This document shows, one piece after another, positions 37,058 through 45,597 of a stretch of DNA of 64,000 bases; the first letter of the stretch is position 1; the number at the start of each line of letters is the position of its first letter. The DNA comes from Streptomyces wuyuanensis (GTDB taxonomy: Bacteria; Actinomycetota; Actinomycetes; Streptomycetales; Streptomycetaceae), in the NCBI RefSeq assembly GCF_900103455.1, contig NZ_FNHI01000012.1, positions 1 through 64,000 on the forward strand, read 5' to 3'. Made by a program: the position numbers and the translations under genes. Under the pieces are notes generated by a model. It made no database searches. It saw nothing but the letters and a program-made list of their open reading frames with translations, and was not told the DNA's origin.

Positions 37058-40053
37058 CGGCGCCGCGAGTACTGCCCTTGCGAGTCGCCCCGCTGCCCGG
37101 GGAAAGCCTGGACAGCTGGCTGGAAGCCCTTGGCCGCCGCAGCGGCCTGTCGCTACCTGCCCTGATGGACATCCTGCGTCTGCCGCGAGTGCTCACCACT
37201 CGCCTCCTGGTCACCGGCCTGGAGCCGGACGTTCTGCGGAATCTCGAACGTGTCACCGACCTTCCCGAAGGACGCCTGGATGCACTGGTGCTGGACCCCA
37301 ACTTGCCCTGGGGCCCGCAGCGGCAGCCCCGATGTTGCTTCTGTCCCAAGTGTCTGAAGGAACGCGAGGGCCACTGGCTGCTGCGCTGGTGGCTGCCCTG
37401 GGTGTTCGCCTGCACCACCCACCAGGTGCTGCTGCATGACCTCTGCCCGCGCTGCCACACCGCACCGCGACGCCATCTTCCCCGCGGGAACCACCTCCAC
37501 CCGCCGGCCACCTGCTTGCGCAGGATCCGCAGTGGACCCGTCTGCGGCACCGACCTGACCACCGCACCCTCTACCGTGCTCCCGGCCGGCCACGCTCTGC
37601 TCCAAGCCCAGCACTGGATCGACGATCTGCTGGACCGGCACGACCTCGCCGAGGCCCACACGGTCTTCTCGGACTTGAACGCCTGCACGTCCTGGCTGCA
37701 ACGCGCGATCCGCACCACGGATCTTGAGGATCTGGGCACCGCGGTCGTCGAGGGCTGGATGCGGCAGCCGCCTCCGAGCCTCCAGACCCGTCTCCAAGCG
37801 CTCTCACCAGCGGTCCGAGGCATCATCGCCCACATCGTGCGTCCCGTCCTCGCAGGCACCGACGCCGAGGCCATCGACGCCATCCGCCGACTACGGCAGC
37901 AGCAACCCACGGCATCTCCGGCACCGCGGGGGATGGACTTCCACCAGTGGCGTCGGCTATCCGCACCCGCCCACCGGCGGTTCCTGCGGGCCGCCGACTC
38001 AGACATGCGCTCTCTGGACCGGCTCCGCCTGCGGTCGGCCACCCCTCACGCCGGACACCCCGCGGTCAGCTCCCCCCTGTCAACAGACCGCCTCCGGCAT
38101 GTTCCCCAGGTGCTCTGGCCGGGCTGGACCGTCCGTCTCATGCCGCACGCAGGTATCGACGAGGATTACTTCCGGGCCATGGCCTGCGCACTGCTTCTGC
38201 TGCCCCGCGAACCACAGCGCACTCCGCGCGAGGTCACCGACCGGCTCCACCCCTACCTGTCGGGCACCATGGCAGTCGTGCTGCGGCGGATCACCCGCAT
38301 GCACCCCGACGTGCTGATCGCGCTCTGCCGGCTCGCCGACCATCTCGACGAGCACCAAGGCGCCATCGACTACCAACGACGCCGCGACCTCGTCCCTCCC
38401 GAGCCCATCAGCTACGAGGCGTGGAAACAGTTGTGCTTCGCCACCGGTACGCAGCCCGGTGAATCGCTCAGCCAGTCCGCCCAGACCCCTCGAATCGTCC
38501 AGGCACAGCGCTACCTCCACCACCTGCTGACCGGATCGGACCTCGCCGACCCCGCTCACCCACTGGCCTGGCAGTCAGCCCGTGACCGCAGCCGCTACCT
38601 CGCCTTCCTTCCCACCCTCACCCTCGACCAACGACATGCCCTGCACACCCACGCCCGCGCTCTCCTCGACCGGCTCGGCATCGCCGAGGCCCTCACCTGG
38701 GAGCCACCCGAACAGTGCGCCGCCGGTCTGTCGCTGCCCGGCCGCCCGCTCACCGACATCAACTTGGACGCCCTGAAGCACATCGTGTTCGCCGAACAGC
38801 GCACCCCTCGTGAGGCGGCACGAGAGCTGGGAACAACCATCACCCACGTCCGTTTCGGCCTCGAACGCATCGGCGCCGAGCCCCAGGAATGGACCAGCCG
38901 GCACTCGCCACTGGCCTCCTGGCGCCTGCGGAAGCGGGCGCAGACGATCCTCACCGCCGAGTTCTTCGAGCGGGAATACACCCAGCAGGGGAAGGCCCTG
39001 GCCCAGATCGCAAAAGAGGTCGACCTGCCCCGGGGCATCGTGATCGAACAGGCCAACGCAGTCGGGCTGACGATCTACTACTCCAGGCGTCCCGTCCCGA
39101 TCGACGAGAACTGGCTGCGCGAGCAATACCTCACCCGCAAACGCTCCACCTACGACATCGCCCAGGAGATCGGAACTGAGGACGAGACCGTTCGGCGCCG
39201 ACTCCGGCGGCTCGGCGTTCCCCTGCGCCCGCAGGGTGTTCACAGCCGGACCGTCATAACCGCCAAACTCGACCGCTCCGTCCCCCGTGACGTCCGTGCT
39301 GCTGTCGAAGCAACGCTGCACGGCTGGCTCCGGCTGCACCGCTTCCAGATCGCCATGGCCTTCCCGAACCTGGCCACCGCCAGCGCCTACCTCGCATGCG
39401 AACGAAAGGCCCTGACCACACAGTTCAAGCGACTGGAGACCGACATCGGCCACACCCTCTACTACCGATCCGTCCAGACCAGACCCCACCGCCCCACCCT
39501 GCGCGGCCACTCACTGCTGCAGGCCCTCGCCCGACCCCAGATCCAGAAGCTGATGAACGACGCCCTTACCCCCGACCAGATCCGCCCCCAACCTGACGCC
39601 GCGTCCCTCGCCGAAGCTAAAGCCGCCGCCCGCCGCAGGCGGCCACGCGGCCCGCTGGCGCCCTTCGACGGCATCGCCGTCGAACGCATCCGCATCCATC
39701 AGGAAACCCTCACGCTCCTCAACGATCTTCTCTCCCACGCCGACGAGGAGAGCTACGGAGCACAGATCCACGCCCGAACCGGTCTCTCCCAGGGAACTGT
39801 CTCCGACCAGCTCAGACGCCTCCAGCGCGCGGGATGGCTGACCAGCCGCCCCGAGGACGATGTCTCCTGGCGCACCCGGGCACCAGCCACACGCGGCCCA
39901 GGCCGCCGCCGCACATACCACGCGCTCACACCCGAAGGGCGCCGAGCCGCGGAGCACGAACTCCAGCAACGTTCGACGCAACTCACATCGCTGCCGGCCG
40001 CAGCGGCAGGGAGCGAAATCGGTGGAATGCCTCACAGTGCCCCTATCGGTTAG
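37054..40053 (+). CDS. Long TniQ/TnsD-type target-selection protein
   Basis: A 999-residue protein. The TniQ domain opens RVAPLPGESLDSWLEALGRR. It has a zinc-binding set: Cys97 and Cys100 (CFCPKC), Cys120 and His123 (CTTH), and Cys131 and Cys134 (CPRC). Beyond residue 540 there are several HTH-like blocks (for example TPREAARELGTTITHVRFGL, SLAQIAKEVDL-type and TYDIAQEIGTEDETVRRRL), and the last 130 residues resemble a MarR/PadR-like winged helix (GLSQGTVSDQLRRLQRAGWL). Simple TniQ proteins have about 350-450 residues, so this is closer to TnsD, which binds a specific attachment site. It ends the transposition operon. Confidence 0.88.
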   Translation: MTAPRVLPLRVAPLPGESLDSWLEALGRRSGLSLPALMDILRLPRVLTTRLLVTGLEPDVLRNLERVTDLPEGRLDALVLDPNLPWGPQRQPRCCFCPKCLKEREGHWLLRWWLPWVFACTTHQVLLHDLCPRCHTAPRRHLPRGNHLHPPATCLRRIRSGPVCGTDLTTAPSTVLPAGHALLQAQHWIDDLLDRHDLAEAHTVFSDLNACTSWLQRAIRTTDLEDLGTAVVEGWMRQPPPSLQTRLQALSPAVRGIIAHIVRPVLAGTDAEAIDAIRRLRQQQPTASPAPRGMDFHQWRRLSAPAHRRFLRAADSDMRSLDRLRLRSATPHAGHPAVSSPLSTDRLRHVPQVLWPGWTVRLMPHAGIDEDYFRAMACALLLLPREPQRTPREVTDRLHPYLSGTMAVVLRRITRMHPDVLIALCRLADHLDEHQGAIDYQRRRDLVPPEPISYEAWKQLCFATGTQPGESLSQSAQTPRIVQAQRYLHHLLTGSDLADPAHPLAWQSARDRSRYLAFLPTLTLDQRHALHTHARALLDRLGIAEALTWEPPEQCAAGLSLPGRPLTDINLDALKHIVFAEQRTPREAARELGTTITHVRFGLERIGAEPQEWTSRHSPLASWRLRKRAQTILTAEFFEREYTQQGKALAQIAKEVDLPRGIVIEQANAVGLTIYYSRRPVPIDENWLREQYLTRKRSTYDIAQEIGTEDETVRRRLRRLGVPLRPQGVHSRTVITAKLDRSVPRDVRAAVEATLHGWLRLHRFQIAMAFPNLATASAYLACERKALTTQFKRLETDIGHTLYYRSVQTRPHRPTLRGHSLLQALARPQIQKLMNDALTPDQIRPQPDAASLAEAKAAARRRRPRGPLAPFDGIAVERIRIHQETLTLLNDLLSHADEESYGAQIHARTGLSQGTVSDQLRRLQRAGWLTSRPEDDVSWRTRAPATRGPGRRRTYHALTPEGRRAAEHELQQRSTQLTSLPAAAAGSEIGGMPHSAPIG

Positions 40054-40145
40054 AGAACACCTCCGTTGGCACGGATGTTCTGGCCCGTCAACCACCACCC
40101 GTCTGGCCAGGCGAGGAAGGCGACGACGTCCGCCACGACGGTGCC
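40050..40145 (-). pseudogene. C-terminal fragment of an SDR-family oxidoreductase
   Basis: The minus strand reads ADVVAFLAWPDGWWLTGQNI and ends RANGGVL-stop. This is the classic C-terminus of short-chain dehydrogenases (xVVxFLASDxAxWITGQNIxxxGG). The rest of the gene is absent, and the stop overlaps the end of the TniQ gene, so it is an inserted remnant. Confidence 0.75.
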
Positions 40146-40771
40146 TGGACCGGCTACTGTCGTCGCTCATCCCGGAGCGCTACGGGGTGTACGCCACGAT
40201 CCCCTCGGCCGGCGTGGTCGGCGCGCTTGACGACCTGGTTCGGTCCCTGACCCCGGCCGCCCGGGCGTGTGTCATCGAGCGGCTCGCCGGCAGGGGTGGC
40301 GTCACCGCCGATGAGCAGACGCTGCTGTACGCGGCCCCCACGTCCTGGTGCACGACCGGGCCGCCGTCCCGCTGGTGTGGGAGCGGGGCATCCCCGTCCC
40401 GGGTCACGCCAGTGTGATCGACAGCGGTGGCTGCAGGAGCGCCACTTCCATGCCGTACGACGCCTGTTCGCGTCCGAAGCGGCGGGCGGCCCTGGAGCAC
40501 TCACGCTGACCCGGCACTCGGTGCCTCCCTACACCATGGCGCGGGGTGGGGACATCGGACTGCGCGCATTCCTGGGTGGTGGTCCGACGGGTGGGCCGTT
40601 GGCCCCCGCCGCCCGTCACGATCTGCGGCTGCTTTGGACCGAAGTGCCACTGGAACTCGCAGAAGTCTTGGCCGCTGAACGACAGTCCGGTGATCGCGCC
40701 GGTAGTCCTGGAATCCTGAATGCCGCAGCCGCGTGGGGCAAGTATGGTTCTCGTGCTTTCTGACTGTCGGG
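40146..40771 (+). pseudogene. Decayed coding remnant of unknown family
   Basis: About 620 bases with a plausible protein signal split over frames. LIPERYGVYATIPSAGVVGA, ARAGRGGVTADEQTLLYAA-like text and, after a one-base shift, VLVHDRAAVPLVWERGIPV with PGHASVID are followed in another frame by WLQERHFHAVRRLFASE. No single frame is open throughout and no intact start is seen. I cannot name the family. Confidence 0.45.
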
Positions 40772-41866
40772 TCAGGATGGCTGCAGGCGGAATCGCCAAA
40801 GGCGGAGGACGCGCTCCTGCCCCTGGTCCCAGTAGTCGTTGGGGACAAGCTGAGTCATCAATGCCGGGCTGGGTTCCCGGCGGAGAGCGGTGATGTCACC
40901 GTTCTCGGTGGTCGTGGACATAAGAAAACGCCGTGTGTAGAGGCTACTGAGCGCTCCAAAGAAGGCGAAACCCTGCCGGGTGTAGGCAGCGAAGGCTTCC
41001 TCATCGCCGTCAGGGGCAAGGTTGTAGTCCAGTCTGACGATGCGGCCGTCACCGTCGGTGTGGGTTGCTTCTTCTGGCACCCATCCGGCGTATTGGGCGA
41101 GAAACCAAGCCAGTTTTTGCTCCACGGGATCGGTGATGACCTGTCCCTCGATAGTCAACTCGAGGCCGGTGACCGCGACCTGACGCTCACCCTCCTGCGC
41201 GTCTGGTCCGGTCGCCGGCTGCTCCTGCTCGGGGTCGAAGAGTACGGAGATGGTCAGTGGCCACCGCCCCGCGAGCGTCGCGTCACCGAGGAGGGCCATC
41301 TCGTTGCCCTTCATGGCAGATGAGATTGAAAGGCGCCGCTGCGCTCCCGCCTTCTCGAACCTGGAGGGATCGACAAGGGTCCACAGCTTGGGCCTGGCCC
41401 AGAAGTGGGCGTAGAGCAGGCGCCCGCCCGTCATACGGGCGTAGGCCTGTGCGGCGACCATGTCATCGGCCCGTACTTTGACCTTCCCCTCCATGCCAGG
41501 CGCTACCGTCTTGACCTCGACCAAGAGCACAGAGCCGTCACGCAGTACGATCCTGAAGTCGGGCGGCAGCAGCTTGCCCTGGGCATCATCGAAGTAGTAC
41601 AGGCCCACATCCTCGGTCTTGATGAGGCGGATCGCACCCAGCGCCACAGTCACCGCCTCAAAGGCGTACTGCGTCTGGTGCCCCTGCAGCCGGGAAATGT
41701 TGTCCAGCGACTCACGCAGTGCGCGGCTGATAGCCGCGATGGTCTCCGGGTGCCGGTCCCGCAGGAGTGCAGATGTCTGGCCGTCCGGTGGTTCACCCAA
41801 GGCCAGCTCGATCAAGGGCAGAACCTCGATCCCCAGCTCACCTTTCCTGCCCCGTTTCAGCACCAT
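40772..41866 (-). CDS. PD-(D/E)XK nuclease-like protein
   Basis: A 364-residue protein, GGAGGGG five bases before ATG 41866. A restriction-enzyme-like core is visible: Glu70 in TQYAFEAV, Asp103 in LPPDFRIVLRDGS and Glu117-x-Lys119 in VLLVEVKTV, the PD-(D/E)XK pattern. The C-terminal 200 residues (LTISVLFDPEQ, LAWFLAQYAGWVPEEA) are unrecognised and could be a specificity or interaction domain. It is the last gene of a three-gene minus-strand set. A nuclease role in DNA defence is inferred from the motif and the island setting. Confidence 0.75.
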   Translation of the reverse strand: MVLKRGRKGELGIEVLPLIELALGEPPDGQTSALLRDRHPETIAAISRALRESLDNISRLQGHQTQYAFEAVTVALGAIRLIKTEDVGLYYFDDAQGKLLPPDFRIVLRDGSVLLVEVKTVAPGMEGKVKVRADDMVAAQAYARMTGGRLLYAHFWARPKLWTLVDPSRFEKAGAQRRLSISSAMKGNEMALLGDATLAGRWPLTISVLFDPEQEQPATGPDAQEGERQVAVTGLELTIEGQVITDPVEQKLAWFLAQYAGWVPEEATHTDGDGRIVRLDYNLAPDGDEEAFAAYTRQGFAFFGALSSLYTRRFLMSTTTENGDITALRREPSPALMTQLVPNDYWDQGQERVLRLWRFRLQPS

Positions 41867-41980
41867 GATTCCCCTCCAGATCGCTACGCTGGTCGCAGGT
41901 GCGGCGCTTCCCCCCGTGGCGCCGCACCTCCCGCTTTCATGGGCCCGCCGGTACCGCTGCGGCAGGCGGACATCGGGCGT

Positions 41981-42478
41981 CTAGCCGCCGCTGACCTGCT
42001 CCCCCTCACCCTCCCGGCGGACAGGCCCGGCCAGCGCTTCGGCCTCCTGCACGAGTCGGTCCGCAAGGGTGAAGTCCCCCAGCTCGACCGCAAGCGCGGC
42101 GCGCACGAACGTGGCGAGTGCGATGCTCTCGTTGCGCACCTCGAAGATGCGGAACACCCCGTCCGCGTACGCGGCGCTGTGTCGGCACCGGGCCTGCACG
42201 CAGTAGCCCTCGGCGGCCAGGGCGAGCCGTTTGAAGGCGGCATTCTTCTCGTCGGTGAACTGCGCGGGACAGCCCAGGTGGTCCAGCGTGATCCGGACGT
42301 GGGCGCGCATCTCGGCCGGGCGGATGGTGAGCCGTCCGCCGCCGGGCGTGAGGTAGCGGCCCGGCGTCACCGGGCCGTACGGATGGATCAGCGGCAGATC
42401 CTTGTCCACCACATGCTGGGCGGGCAGTCCGTCGTACTCGAAGTAGGGGCCTGCAATGCCGTTGTGCTCGATTGCCAT
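41981..42478 (-). CDS. Hypothetical protein of the nuclease-like operon
   Basis: A 165-residue protein. ATG 42478 (MAIEHNGIAGPYFEYDGL) is chosen because GAGGA lies five bases upstream. An alternative ATG at 42526 overlaps the preceding stop as ATGA and adds 16 residues. The C-terminal half looks helical (FVRAALAVELGDFTLADRLV), and three Cys/His residues cluster at CVQARCRHSA. The family is not recognised. It sits between an unknown 274-residue protein and the PD-(D/E)XK protein on the same strand. Confidence 0.7.
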   Translation of the reverse strand: MAIEHNGIAGPYFEYDGLPAQHVVDKDLPLIHPYGPVTPGRYLTPGGGRLTIRPAEMRAHVRITLDHLGCPAQFTDEKNAAFKRLALAAEGYCVQARCRHSAAYADGVFRIFEVRNESIALATFVRAALAVELGDFTLADRLVQEAEALAGPVRREGEGEQVSGG

Positions 42479-42522
42479 GCGGTCCTCGCTTTCGGTCGCG
42501 GAGCGGGCACCGGGCCGCCTCA

Positions 42523-43347
42523 TCACGCGCTGGTGACGGGCACGTTCCGCAGCAGTGCGGCGGTCATCGCCAGGAGCGTCTCCGCCTCGGCCCGGTTGTA
42601 CTTGAACGTCTTGGTGACCACGTCGTTGTGCAGGGCGCCGCAGGTCTGGCTGTACAGGGCGTCCTGGATCCGCCACCATCGCTCGCTCTGGTTGCACTGG
42701 TTGCCGAGCTTCTTCGACCCGGGGTTGTCCCAGGTGACGTTCTCCCGGACCCACTCCAGCGCCCGCCTGACCTGCAAGATGGACGCCAGGACCTCGCCGA
42801 TGGTCAGCAGCCGCTGCGCCTCCCGCAGTGTGCGGCCGACCTCGTCGCGCTCCGGGTCGCCGAGCGGGTACGGCACGGCCATCTCGAACGCCGCGGACGG
42901 CCCCAGCTGCGCGAGCTGCTGTTCCCACCGGCTCTTGGCGATGGTGATGTGCGCCGTGTCCTGGGCACTCCCCGGGTAGCCGGACGCCTGCGGCAAGGTC
43001 GCATTGAGGTCGATCTCGAACCGTACGTCGCCAGCGCGGCCCTCCTCGATCGCGTGGACCTGAAGCGACGTCAGCGAAAACGACAGGTTCACGCGGTGGA
43101 CGATCACCGTCGGGGTGTAGGCCAGGTTCGCCGTGGTCCGGGTGAGCCGGGAGCGCTGGCCCGTCGCCTCAAAACCGAACAGGTCCGCCTCCAGATCGAG
43201 GATCTTCCCTGCATCGGTGAAGGGCGACACCCCGACGGCGACCTGGACGCTCAACTCGTGGGCTCCCAGTGCGCGCTTCAGCCATGTCTGGTCGCTGCTG
43301 ACCTCTGCGGTGAACCGGATGTCGTCGTCGAAGCGGAGTTCCTGCAT
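42523..43347 (-). CDS. Hypothetical protein, first gene of the nuclease-like operon
   Basis: A 274-residue protein from ATG 43347 (MQELRFDDDIRFTAEV), preceded closely by GGGGGAG. In-frame ATGs at 43401 and 43404 are alternatives. The N-terminal 150 residues look beta-rich (VQVAVGVSPF, VIVHRVNLSFSLTSLQVHAI). The C-terminal 110 are helical (RTLREAQRLLTIGEVLASIL) and include GALHNDVVTK, faintly like the His-containing helix of HEPN or abortive-infection proteins. That resemblance is too weak for a call. It is transcribed toward the PD-(D/E)XK gene. Confidence 0.65.
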   Translation of the reverse strand: MQELRFDDDIRFTAEVSSDQTWLKRALGAHELSVQVAVGVSPFTDAGKILDLEADLFGFEATGQRSRLTRTTANLAYTPTVIVHRVNLSFSLTSLQVHAIEEGRAGDVRFEIDLNATLPQASGYPGSAQDTAHITIAKSRWEQQLAQLGPSAAFEMAVPYPLGDPERDEVGRTLREAQRLLTIGEVLASILQVRRALEWVRENVTWDNPGSKKLGNQCNQSERWWRIQDALYSQTCGALHNDVVTKTFKYNRAEAETLLAMTAALLRNVPVTSA

Positions 43348-43604
43348 TGCTCCCCCAAAGGGCGTGTCGATCACCTGATTCTGCCGGGTCGGCTGCCGCA
43401 TCACCGCGGTTTTCCCCGGCGTCGCCCAGCTCCGCGCCGAAGGACACGAGTCCGCGACAAGGGCATCGTCCGACTCTCCGTAAGGAGCGGCGCATCCGCC
43501 GTCGTGGGGCGGGTCGTTGTGTTTGCCGCCCCGGCCGGCGGGGGCGGGATACAGAGAGGGAGCTGGGATGGGTGTGAGGGACCCGTACGACGAGATGAGG
43601 CACC

Positions 43605-43812
43605 ATGCGCGAGGCCAGGAAACGCTTCGCCGCCGATCGTGAGGATGCGACGATGACCGTACTCAAGGATGACGGGGTCTACCGGCACTTGCGCCTTCAC
43701 TTCCCCAAGGCGTCCTGGGGCTGGTGCGAGATCGTCACCTGGCCCGAGATGCTCATCCTGCGGGGCCCCTGGGCTACTGGTCCTTCAGTCGTGTGGAGGA
43801 CATGTTCGACTT
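43605..43812 (+). pseudogene. Frameshifted mobile-element-type hypothetical gene
   Basis: It begins MREARKRFAADREDATMTVL and continues KDDGVYRHLRLHFPKASWGW with IVTWPEMLILRGP. After a one-base shift it resumes LGYWSFSRVEDMFDF and is cut near 43812. The pattern is one I recall from phage-derived and integrative-element proteins of Streptomyces. A tail of another gene in reverse orientation (AAAECMEATGQM-stop, stop at 43810) follows, showing a recombination junction. Confidence 0.6.
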
Positions 43813-44001
43813 CACATCTGTCCTGTGGCCTCCATGCACTCGGCGGCGGCGCGCGCTTCGGCCCGGCGGTAGGACAGCCCGGCCTGACCGTGGAAGCCCG
43901 GAATCATCAGCGGGTCTGGGCAAGCTCCAGCTCTGAGGCGAACATCAGCGTGGCGGCCCTAAGAGGTCATCTCATTTGGCTACCTCGGTAGGCTGTGGGG
44001 C

Positions 44002-44810
44002 GTGGTGGGGATCGTTGAGCGGCTGGTGCCGGACGAATTGTGGGAGTTGTTCCAGCGGGTGGTGCCGGAGGCGCCTTCGCGGCCTCAGGGCGGTGGCCGC
44101 CGTCGGCATGGCGACCGTGAGGTGCTGGCCGCGATCGTGTTCGTTGCCACGTCGGGCTGCACGTGGCAGCAGTTGCCTGCTGCGTCGTTCGGTCCGTCGG
44201 GGGCGACGGCTCACCGCCGTTTTGCCGAGTGGACGAAGGCCAGGGTGTGGGCCAAGCTCCACCGCCTGGTCCTCGATGAGCTGGGCTCCCGCAGCGAATT
44301 GGACTGGTCCCGCTGCGCGATCGACTCGGTGAACATGCGGGCCCTGAAAAGGGGGACCTGACGGGCCCGAATCCTGTCGACCGGGGCAAGTACGGGTCGA
44401 AGATCCACCTCATCACCGAGCGGACCGGTCTGCCCCTGTCCGTCGGAATTTCGGGGGCGAATCTGCACGACAGCCAAGCCCTGATCCCTCTGGTGCAGGG
44501 CATACCGCCCATCCGTTCCCGCCGCGGACGTCGGCGACGCAGGCCGGGCAAGCTCCACGCCGACAAGGGATACGACTACTCCCACCTGCGGCGATGGTTA
44601 CGAGGGCGCGGCATCACCCACCGCATCGCCCGCAAAGGCACCGAGACCTCGCAGCGACTGGGCCACCACCGCTGGACCATCGAGCGCACGATGTCCTGGC
44701 TCGCCGGCTGCCGCCGCCTTCATCGCCGCTACGAACGCAAGGCCGAGCACTTCCTCGCCTTCACGAGTATCGCCTGCACCCTCATCTGTTATCGGCGACT
44801 CGTCTGCTGA
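44002..44810 (+). CDS. IS5-family transposase made by -1 frameshift
   Basis: The first frame (44002-44361, 119 residues, from GTG 44002) opens VERLVPDELWELFQRVVP. It holds the DUF4096-like N-terminal domain and SRCAIDSVNMRALK with the first catalytic Asp. The second frame continues DLTGPNPVDRGKYGSKIHLI, has LHADKGYDYSHLR (second Asp) and HRWTIERTMSWLAGCRRL (Glu), and ends at 44810. The AAAAGGGGG run at 44347-44355 sits at the junction and is a typical -1 slippery site, so the gene is probably functional, not broken. Confidence 0.87.
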
Positions 44811-45117
44811 TATGGGTCTGCAGCAGTTTGACCGCCAGGTCGTGACCGTAGTGACTGGCCATGTCCATGGGGGTGTGGCCGTCTGGGTCTGCGAGCTCTG
44901 GATGAGCCCCGAAGGCCAGCAGCACGGCCGTGGTGTGCACAGTCAACGGCTGTCCGCTCTGCAGGGACCCATCGCCCTCAACGTCGATCGCGTGCGTCAG
45001 CAGCGTCATATTGCCGCAGACCTCATCGGGATCGGAACCAGCGGCCAGCAACCGAGCCAGGGCCTCTGCATCCTCCTGCTCGACCGTTTGATGCGCGGGG
45101 GTCCAGTAGTCGCTCAT
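44782..45117 (-). CDS. Ankyrin-repeat passenger protein
   Basis: A 111-residue protein from ATG 45117 (MSDYWTPAHQTVEQEDAEAL). A GTG at 45144 is an alternative. It shows ankyrin features: ARLLAAGSDPDEV, LLTHAIDVEGDG, AVLLAFGAHPELADPDGHTP and MDMASHYGHDLAVKLL. It lies inside the IS5-type element between the transposase and the right inverted repeat. Its last 9 codons overlap the transposase 3' end in antisense, so the original C-terminus may have been cut and replaced. It probably mediates protein contacts, with partner unknown. Confidence 0.7.
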   Translation of the reverse strand: MSDYWTPAHQTVEQEDAEALARLLAAGSDPDEVCGNMTLLTHAIDVEGDGSLQSGQPLTVHTTAVLLAFGAHPELADPDGHTPMDMASHYGHDLAVKLLQTHISRRVADNR

Positions 45118-45597
45118 CACGGCATTCAACCGTCCCCACAGCACGCCTGCCAGCGACTATCTACGCCCTCACCCACCAATTGAGATGATCTCTAAGAACT
45201 GCATTGGCACGGCGCAGGTCCCGGATTTCGCGCTCCAGCTCGCGCAGCCGATCGTCCCCTGGAACCTGGGCCGTGGGCTCACGACGGCTCGCCTCGGCCT
45301 TCTTGACCCAATGCCGCAGTACCTCAGGGTGAATCTTCATGAGATCGCCGACAGCACCGACCACGCCAACACGGTCCGGGTCCTGTGCGCGGATGTCGAG
45401 CACCATGCGCACCGCACGTTCCATGACCTCGGGCGGATACCTGCGCTGAGCGGGCACGTCGTTACCTCCAAGCCGTTCGGCACGGCCGGACTTCTGCCAC
45501 GGACTGCAGCCTACTGATCTGTCTCCACACGCTACTGGAAGAATTATGCACAGCTGTTCATGGTGGTCAAAGAGGCGCGAGTGATCAAGTCGGTGTC

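Larger units (their letters stand above)
43963..45192 (+). mobile_element. IS5-type insertion sequence with passenger gene
   Basis: Terminal inverted repeats are GAGGTCATCTCATTTGG (43963-43979) and the reverse complement of 45176-45192 (GAGATCATCTCAATTGG), 15 of 17 matching. They are flanked by a TAA target duplication (43960-43962 and 45193-45195). The 1230-base element carries a frameshift-encoded DDE transposase and, on the other strand, an ankyrin-repeat gene. It splits an IS3 orfA, which dates it as a late arrival. Confidence 0.85.
43907..45457 (-). pseudogene. IS3-family orfA interrupted by an IS5-type element
   Basis: GTG 45457 has GGAGGTAAC just upstream and opens VPAQRRYPPEVMERAVRMVL, an IS3 orfA HTH protein. 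The frame runs to 45193, stops inside the inserted element, and resumes at 43959 to a TGA at 43907. Removing 43960-45192, which leaves one TAA, restores 105 residues ending RRANAVLRAATLMFASELEL with a short tail. The downstream orfB catalytic gene is missing, so the IS3 copy was already truncated. Confidence 0.85.

Noticed and set aside
33175..40053. CRISPR-associated transposon
   Set aside because: No Cas12k, Cascade genes or CRISPR array accompany the TnsABC-TniQ genes in the window. The long TniQ fits TnsD-like site recognition instead.
44002..44810. Transposase pseudogene because of the internal stop
   Set aside because: The two frames join exactly by -1 at an AAAAGGGGG run with family-typical sequence on both sides, so programmed frameshifting is more likely.
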